The notes beneath the pieces were generated by a model. It worked only from the letters and a program-made list of their open reading frames with translations. It made no database searches and was not told the DNA's origin. A program made the position numbers and the translations under genes. Shown in pieces: positions 58,506 to 64,000 of a DNA stretch of 64,000 bases. This stretch comes from Rhyacichthys aspro (taxonomy: Eukaryota; Chordata; Actinopteri; Gobiiformes; Rhyacichthyidae): the NCBI GenBank assembly GCA_036850595.1, contig CM072148.1, positions 17,104,731-17,168,730 of the forward strand, in the 5' to 3' direction. Numbering within the stretch: the stretch's first letter is position 1; every line of letters begins with the position of its first letter.

Positions 58506-58843
58506 ATGCCCCGGAACCACAGCGGAGATGAAGGCGGCAGCTGCGCCGGGCTCTGGATGAGGACATCGCCGGGGAAAGATGTGGAGTCCGGCCGAAGGGT
58601 GACGATGATGAACAACGCGGGAGACGGTTTGCTGTCCGCCTCTTCTGGCTCTTCTGCTGCAGGTGGCGCCGGGTCCGAGAGCCTGAGAGGGAAGCAGGGA
58701 GCGCGGCTCAGTCTGCTGGGCAAGCCGCTCATCTACAGCGCGCAGAGCGGCCGCAGGAACGTCCGCTACCGCCGTCTGCAAAACTATCTGTACAACGTGC
58801 TGGAGAGACCACGAGCCTGGGCCTTCATCTACCATGCCTTTGT
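58506..58843 (+). CDS. kcnq5: Kv7.5 (KCNQ5) potassium channel subunit, first coding exon only
   Basis: N-terminal cytoplasmic part of a voltage-gated M-type K+ channel subunit. It starts MPRNHSGDEGG, has KDVESGR, then the family-conserved run GKQGARLSLLGKPLIY, RRNVRYRRLQNYLYNVLERP and AWAFIYHAFV just before S1, where KCNQ exon 1 normally ends. It encodes 112 codons plus two bases, donor gtgagt. The ATG at 58506 is chosen because the MPR-H-G start fits KCNQ5; an ATG at 58501 is out of frame. The Ala/Gly-rich stretch after residue 40 is shorter than in mammals. Membrane segments, pore and C-terminal calmodulin sites are beyond the window. It lies downstream of rims1 on the same strand, as in human. 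Confidence 0.93.
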
Positions 58844-61800
58844 GTGAGTTACGCTTGATTTGCATGCTTCATACCTGTTCCCGTGTGTGTTTATGTGCGC
58901 GTTAAACTGACTGGACACCTGTTGATGTGGAGTTTCCGGGCACAAGCATTTCGACATCTCAAAGCTAACTTCACTCGTTAAGGCTTTATTGACATGACAC
59001 TAGAAAATATTTCCACATGATCACTTTTAGGGACAATAAAAAGTATACTTTGGTGGATATATGACACGTGTTAGAGCTCAGTCAGCAGGACTGGAGCAGA
59101 ATGAGTGACTTATGAACTTATAAGACAGAATTATGAAGACAGTTAGAGAAAGGACATTTGAGTTTGTCATTGAGGCAGACAGGAAAGACTAAAACCATGT
59201 GTTTATACTTTTGTAATGATGTTTTATCTCTGTTCTCTACACAAATTACGCTTTAGTGGTTTCAAATATTTATCATAAAACATTGGTGTAAGAAAATATT
59301 GACTTGAGTTGGCTTTGTGATTTAGTGGCACTGCCCAACAAAGAATCAGTAGCTGCTCTAACTGAAATCTTTTCAGTATGTTACATATCACTCATTTTAA
59401 ATGCACTGCCTCCATCCTATGTGACAATTGGTCAAGTTGAAGCTACCATGCAAATGTAGTATCTAGGCCATTTTACAGTGCAAAAGAGTAAAATAGTGTG
59501 ACTTGTATGTTATGGACAACTGTTGATTTTAAATGCATGATATAGTTCAAACATTTACATGGTTGATGTGTCCTTATGACGTTTTTTAACACCTATGATA
59601 TGAAAGAAGCTCATTAGCCTTGCCATAAATTGCTCAAGATAAGGGTGCAATTTTGAAATCTATTGACACACAGATTTAGCTGTGACAGATAACTGTCATT
59701 TGTTCTGCAATGTCTTTTGCTTTTTATCCAAATAATTTTGAACGTCATTTGAATTATATATTAATATTAATTGTCCAGAGTAAGTAGGCTGAGGTGTCTC
59801 CTGAAGGTCACAGTATCTCTTCTTTTAGTTTCCTTCTGGGCTTTCCTCTGCTCTTAAATTTCATATCATGTGTGCAGCTGTTGTCGTGGCTTCACAACTG
59901 TCTCACAGAGGAAGGAAGTGAAGACACATGGTGAAAGAGTGCACCAGGGCTGATTGGTATGTAGGCGGGCCTTTAATCCGGCTGTTCTGCACTGTGGCTG
60001 GATAAGCATCTATTAACTGCGTCTATCACACTTTAGCTGCAAAAGGCCAACAGTGAGCCAGCACAGATGAGGTCCTCTGTTCAGATAACAAAGCTCTTCA
60101 GGCAGAGTGTTGTCCTTCTTTAAAAATGCTTAACAAAAATGTGTCTAAAGCATAACGTGTATTTTTTCCCAAAGACTTCAAAATGTTTCTAAATTATGTG
60201 AGTATTAGGAAAACCATTAGGAAGATGGTCTGAGCACAGGTTGCATTCCCCGAAAACTAAATAGAATAGAACAGTTTAGCATTTTGTATTGAATTATGAA
60301 ATTCACTTGAAAAACATGAGGGATTTGACCTTAACTCCAACCATTACCTTTAATCTTTCACGTCACCTGCTAAATGAACTCAATCTGAATCATAAATGCA
60401 GTTATTTGTTTAACAAAGCAAATGTTCTACACAGGCAATCATAGGCATTTTATCCTCGTCTCACTGACTTCACATTAGACAGTTCTAACATGTTACTGTA
60501 GATCTCTTATTATCTGTTTGAAGAGTTATTTTCTGAAATGCTATATGGCATAAATGTATTTTAGCCTGTCTCTATTTCCTTTATTAGTGCTGTCCAGTTT
60601 AGGTGGGGTCATTGTGTCATTAACTTCTCTGGAGGTCAACCTGTGGTGGCCTTCCATATCCACTTTTATTGGGGCCATAATTCAGCAGCCTAACAAGACA
60701 CGATTTCTTTTCAAACATGTCTTATAAAGTCTTTAAGACTTTAAAAGTCTTACGAAATACACTGCCACAATAAGCCCCAGACTCAAACTCACAAAGGTGA
60801 GTTTATGGGTGACTGACAGTTGTCTATTCATTTCCTTTCATCCTTCAGCCCAAACTGTATAGATATAGCAGTGGGAACTGCCGCTCTGCTCTTTGCGTAC
60901 TCCTGTGATGAATGCAGTGATGGTCAGTGGCTTTGAAAGTTGCAATGGTCTGCTGACGCTGCAACTGTTCCAGTAAAAGCTTCACTGTCACAGTTAGCAT
61001 GGGTGAAATAAGACCATACTCCTTTAAAACTCATGACCAAACTATTTGGAGTCTCATTATACTTCAGAAAACTTGTGTAGCCAGTCTTCTTTCTTAGTAA
61101 TAAATAGTTTTCACTATCTACCTGAAAGACTGCAGTGGAAATAATATACAAAAATACCATAACACAAAAAGTCTGTAACAAGAAAGCAATTTCTTTTATG
61201 CTGCTGAAATATCAAACACAACCATATTTGTACATAATAACGATATAGAAGATATATAATAGAAGATGAGAAGAAATAGTTGGAGAAAAAATATCTTTTA
61301 CTCTCCAATTAGGCAAGGATCTCTGCAGAGAGTTTTAGGAAAATATATATTTTTTCTTTCAGCAGCTGTTGCTTCAGTTTTAGTACCAGTCAGCGACCAA
61401 ATGTTTTAGAAATGACTTTGACTGAAATATTTCTTATTTGTCATACACTTTGCCCAATGTGTTTTGTCACAACTTTTTCTACCAGGTTTATAACATGAAG
61501 GTGTTATTATATGCTCACATGAAGAATTCACATTTGTTTCTCAAATGTAAATTTTACCTAACACTGTCCACATGCTGTTTAGATTATTGTCCCCAGCCAT
61601 CAGTGACCTATCTGCACGTGTCTTTGTGGAAACAACTCATGTGTCACGTAGAGTTGGTGTTACAGGAGCCTTGTCCCAAAGTGGCAGCAGACAGTTTGAT
61701 GTGGCATCTCTCCGCAGGGCATTTACGCCACTCATGGTTTGACATGATTTGTTTTTTGACATAGTATTTCAGATTTACATGTCCAGATTTTATGAAAACC

Positions 61801-64000
61801 TTTATAGCAAATACAGTTTTAGGCATTCTGTGTTCATTATTATTGCTGTCCTTGTTCATTCAGAAAATAATCCATATTTTCTTTATTGTGCTATCTCCAA
61901 ATTCAAGTTACATTTATGATTGACATTTGAGAGCAATCTGATCCTGCTTTATTTGTGTAGAATCTGTGTATTTGATACTAATTTGCCAAAGTCGGTAACA
62001 GCTAAACCTCTGTTTGGATAACTGGAAAGTTCAATTTCACCATCCACTGATTTTAGCTTCCAGTACCGAATATAAAAAGCCTCTTTCCTTATCTCAACTG
62101 TCTGGATTGACGACACATTAGGAACAGGTCAGGGGAGCAAATAAGCCTAGGAACCTGGCCTGGCGGCGCTCTGTTCTCTGTGACATGCCCCAACAGTGTG
62201 TCCTTACTGGCTCTGATGCTCCCTGCGATGTTTCACCTTCAGCACTGCTCGACTTTCTCACACTTAGGCCTTTGGGTAAACTACTTCTTGGTATTTAACA
62301 CACATTGTATTATTGTAATAGGCTATTGGTATTGTTAGAATACTTAGGAAAACTACTTTTTTAAAGATTAGACCGGTCTCATCTCAGAGTCAAAAGTAGT
62401 TTTAGTAGGTCTTCACAGAAATTTGAACAAACCGGGCCACAAATTTGTCAATAGCGATGGAATTGGATTTGCACTGGTCTTGGTTTTGACTCGGTCACAG
62501 TTTTGAAAATCCTGTGGCCTTGACTACAAGTTAAATCGTACAACTGGAAATTCATTTACAGCAGAAACAAGGGAATATTTGACCCTGTAACTGGCTGAGT
62601 AAAGGCAAACAGCCATTCAGTGTAATATGTCTGCTCTGCATTTTACTGTGTACACTATGTTACTTGCATACATGTATATTTATTCCATTCCCAGAGTGTG
62701 ACAGCACTAAGCCAGTCTTTGTGCTGCGTGGAGTTGCGCCTGGGGTCCCAGCCTGCCCTCCTTCCTCACTCCCTCACGCACGCTCACAGTGCTGCCATTC
62801 ATCTCACCTCTGGATTAACAAGCCCTTATCCTTGCAAGTATGTTCAGGGGCAGGAAAGTGTGGGGGGAAAAGGATACAGCAAGCCCCCACCTCAGATTTT
62901 CGGAGCTGGCACACCGCAGACCGACAGGCGTTGAGTGGTGACATGAACTCACTGCTCTTACTTGTTAAATATCTATCAGCTGCTTTATTGTTAGGAATAC
63001 TTGGATTTACTGGCTGTTGTAAAGGATGCTGGCTCATCCTGAAAGCCTTGTTTGACTGGCAGTAACAGACACAATAAAACATTTAGGAGGAGTTGGGATG
63101 ACTAATCTGTGCTGATATGTATTACCTTTTTTTTTTTTTTTTTTTTTTTTTACTTTACAGCTAAACCATGCACAGATTATGTCATCTCCAAAAATCTTGT
63201 AATTCCCTTTTTCTCCCGTTCCTGTCGGGACTTGTGTCTCCACTGGTGTGTAATATGTCTTGTGGTGTGCAGGGTCCGCTGTCAACTTCTGAGTGTGTGA
63301 CCTAATGGAAAGAAGCTTCTTATAAACAGCGAGAGCGACGCGCTGTAAACACTGGGGACCTGTTTGCATCAGTACAAGTGTGGACAGAGAAGCGTCTGGT
63401 TTGATCAGTGCTGTGACATAAAACAGAGGTGTGATGTCTTGGTCCAGATGGCGGTCGCTTGACACTGTGTCAGCTCGATGTAGATGATCAGAAGTCACGC
63501 CAAGATGGCTTCAGGGAAAACTGCAATGTAAATTTGAATTGCTTGAAATAGAAAACTCTGACGAAAATAGTCATGAGATGTGTGTCTGGTGATTACAGTG
63601 GAGCCATTTTTTTGGATTTGTGTTGGACTTTGAAACATCAAGGACAATGTATCAAGCATTTGTTAGTTTCAACAAAAACTTTATAGTCATGCACTTTTAA
63701 TTCTGCATCCAAGCTTTTTAAAAGGTTTTTATAGAAGCGTGTCTGGGATTTATGTTTAAATTAGTATCAAACCTGAAAAATCTAGCACAGTAAAATGTGT
63801 TCATTGCATAAATTCATAATAATTGAGGAAGATTATGGTATTGCAGCCAAATCCAAATATTATTAGGTGAGCAATGATGTCCAGGATGCCAGAACTCTTA
63901 TGTAAGCATAAAGTTCAGTCAAACAGTCTTTGAATGTTGGACAATTTCCCCAAACCTATTTTATTTTAATGCTGCAATGTTTTCATTACTGGTTTACACT
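58844..64000 (+). other. kcnq5: kcnq5 intron 1 (start)
   Basis: No S1-S2 exon appears before the window ends, consistent with the very long first intron of KCNQ5 genes. Holds a T(25) tract at 63127-63151 and unique GC-richer blocks at about 59930-60110 and 62100-62260. Confidence 0.6.
63127..63151. repeat. Poly(T) tract
   Basis: About 25 consecutive T followed by actttacag; mimics a splice acceptor. Confidence 0.9.

Noticed and set aside
58335..58865. 176-codon open frame on the minus strand
   Set aside because: Shadow of GC-rich kcnq5 exon 1; the plus strand has clear KCNQ5 homology.
62664..63065. 133-codon frame in the kcnq5 intron as a possible KCNQ5 exon 2
   Set aside because: It has none of the S1-S2 residues expected after HAFV and the wrong composition.
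63127..63165. Strong T-tract acceptor in kcnq5 intron 1
   Set aside because: In the phase set by exon 1 the next codons give an immediate TAA stop, and the sequence has no KCNQ5 similarity.

Overview
The window is vertebrate nuclear DNA, almost certainly from a teleost fish. Genes are split by GT-AG introns. The intergenic DNA is AT-rich and carries typical teleost interspersed elements: an ATTCAATTCAATTTTATTTG-type repeat, terminal-inverted-repeat MITEs and CA microsatellites. I see no prokaryotic, CRISPR, viral-gene or toxin-gene content. The species cannot be told from the sequence alone.

Layout: (1) 1-2189, non-coding. (2) 2278-5112 (+), a complete eight-exon type I keratin gene (417 aa) with a TATA box and a poly(A) signal. 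(3) 5500-8405, intergenic DNA and the rims1 promoter/5' leader, with clustered CRE sites, a CTCF-like core, G-rich tracts and two uORFs. (4) 8406-52667 (+), a complete RIM1 active-zone scaffold gene (rims1). I reconstructed 33 coding exons joining in frame into 1,566 codons plus stop: Rab3-binding N-terminus and eight-cysteine zinc finger, PDZ, C2A, a long Ser/Arg/Pro linker with the RIM-BP SH3 motif, and C2B. Two further in-frame cassette exons (57 and 153 nt), a 12-nt microexon and a possible alternative last exon are also visible. (5) 52668-58505, rims1 3' UTR candidates, intergenic DNA and the kcnq5 promoter. (6) 58506-58843 (+), first coding exon of kcnq5 (Kv7.5 M-channel subunit); the rest of that gene lies beyond the window, and 58844-64000 is its first intron.

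rims1 followed by kcnq5 in the same orientation matches the RIMS1-KCNQ5 neighbourhood on human chromosome 6q13, which supports calling the RIM gene rims1 rather than rims2. The two genes are both neuronal (presynaptic release scaffold; M-type K+ channel). The keratin has no functional link to them that I can see.

The most notable structure is the run of eight consecutive rims1 exons (38826-44609). All are multiples of three, all share phase 2, and nearly all end in ACAG before the donor, forming a modular block suited to combinatorial splicing. Other points are the altered SGAWFF motif, an in-frame polyglycine stretch just upstream of the start codon, the 57-nt PDZ-C2A cassette, and two oppositely oriented copies of one MITE family. 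I did not find a wholly new biological system here.
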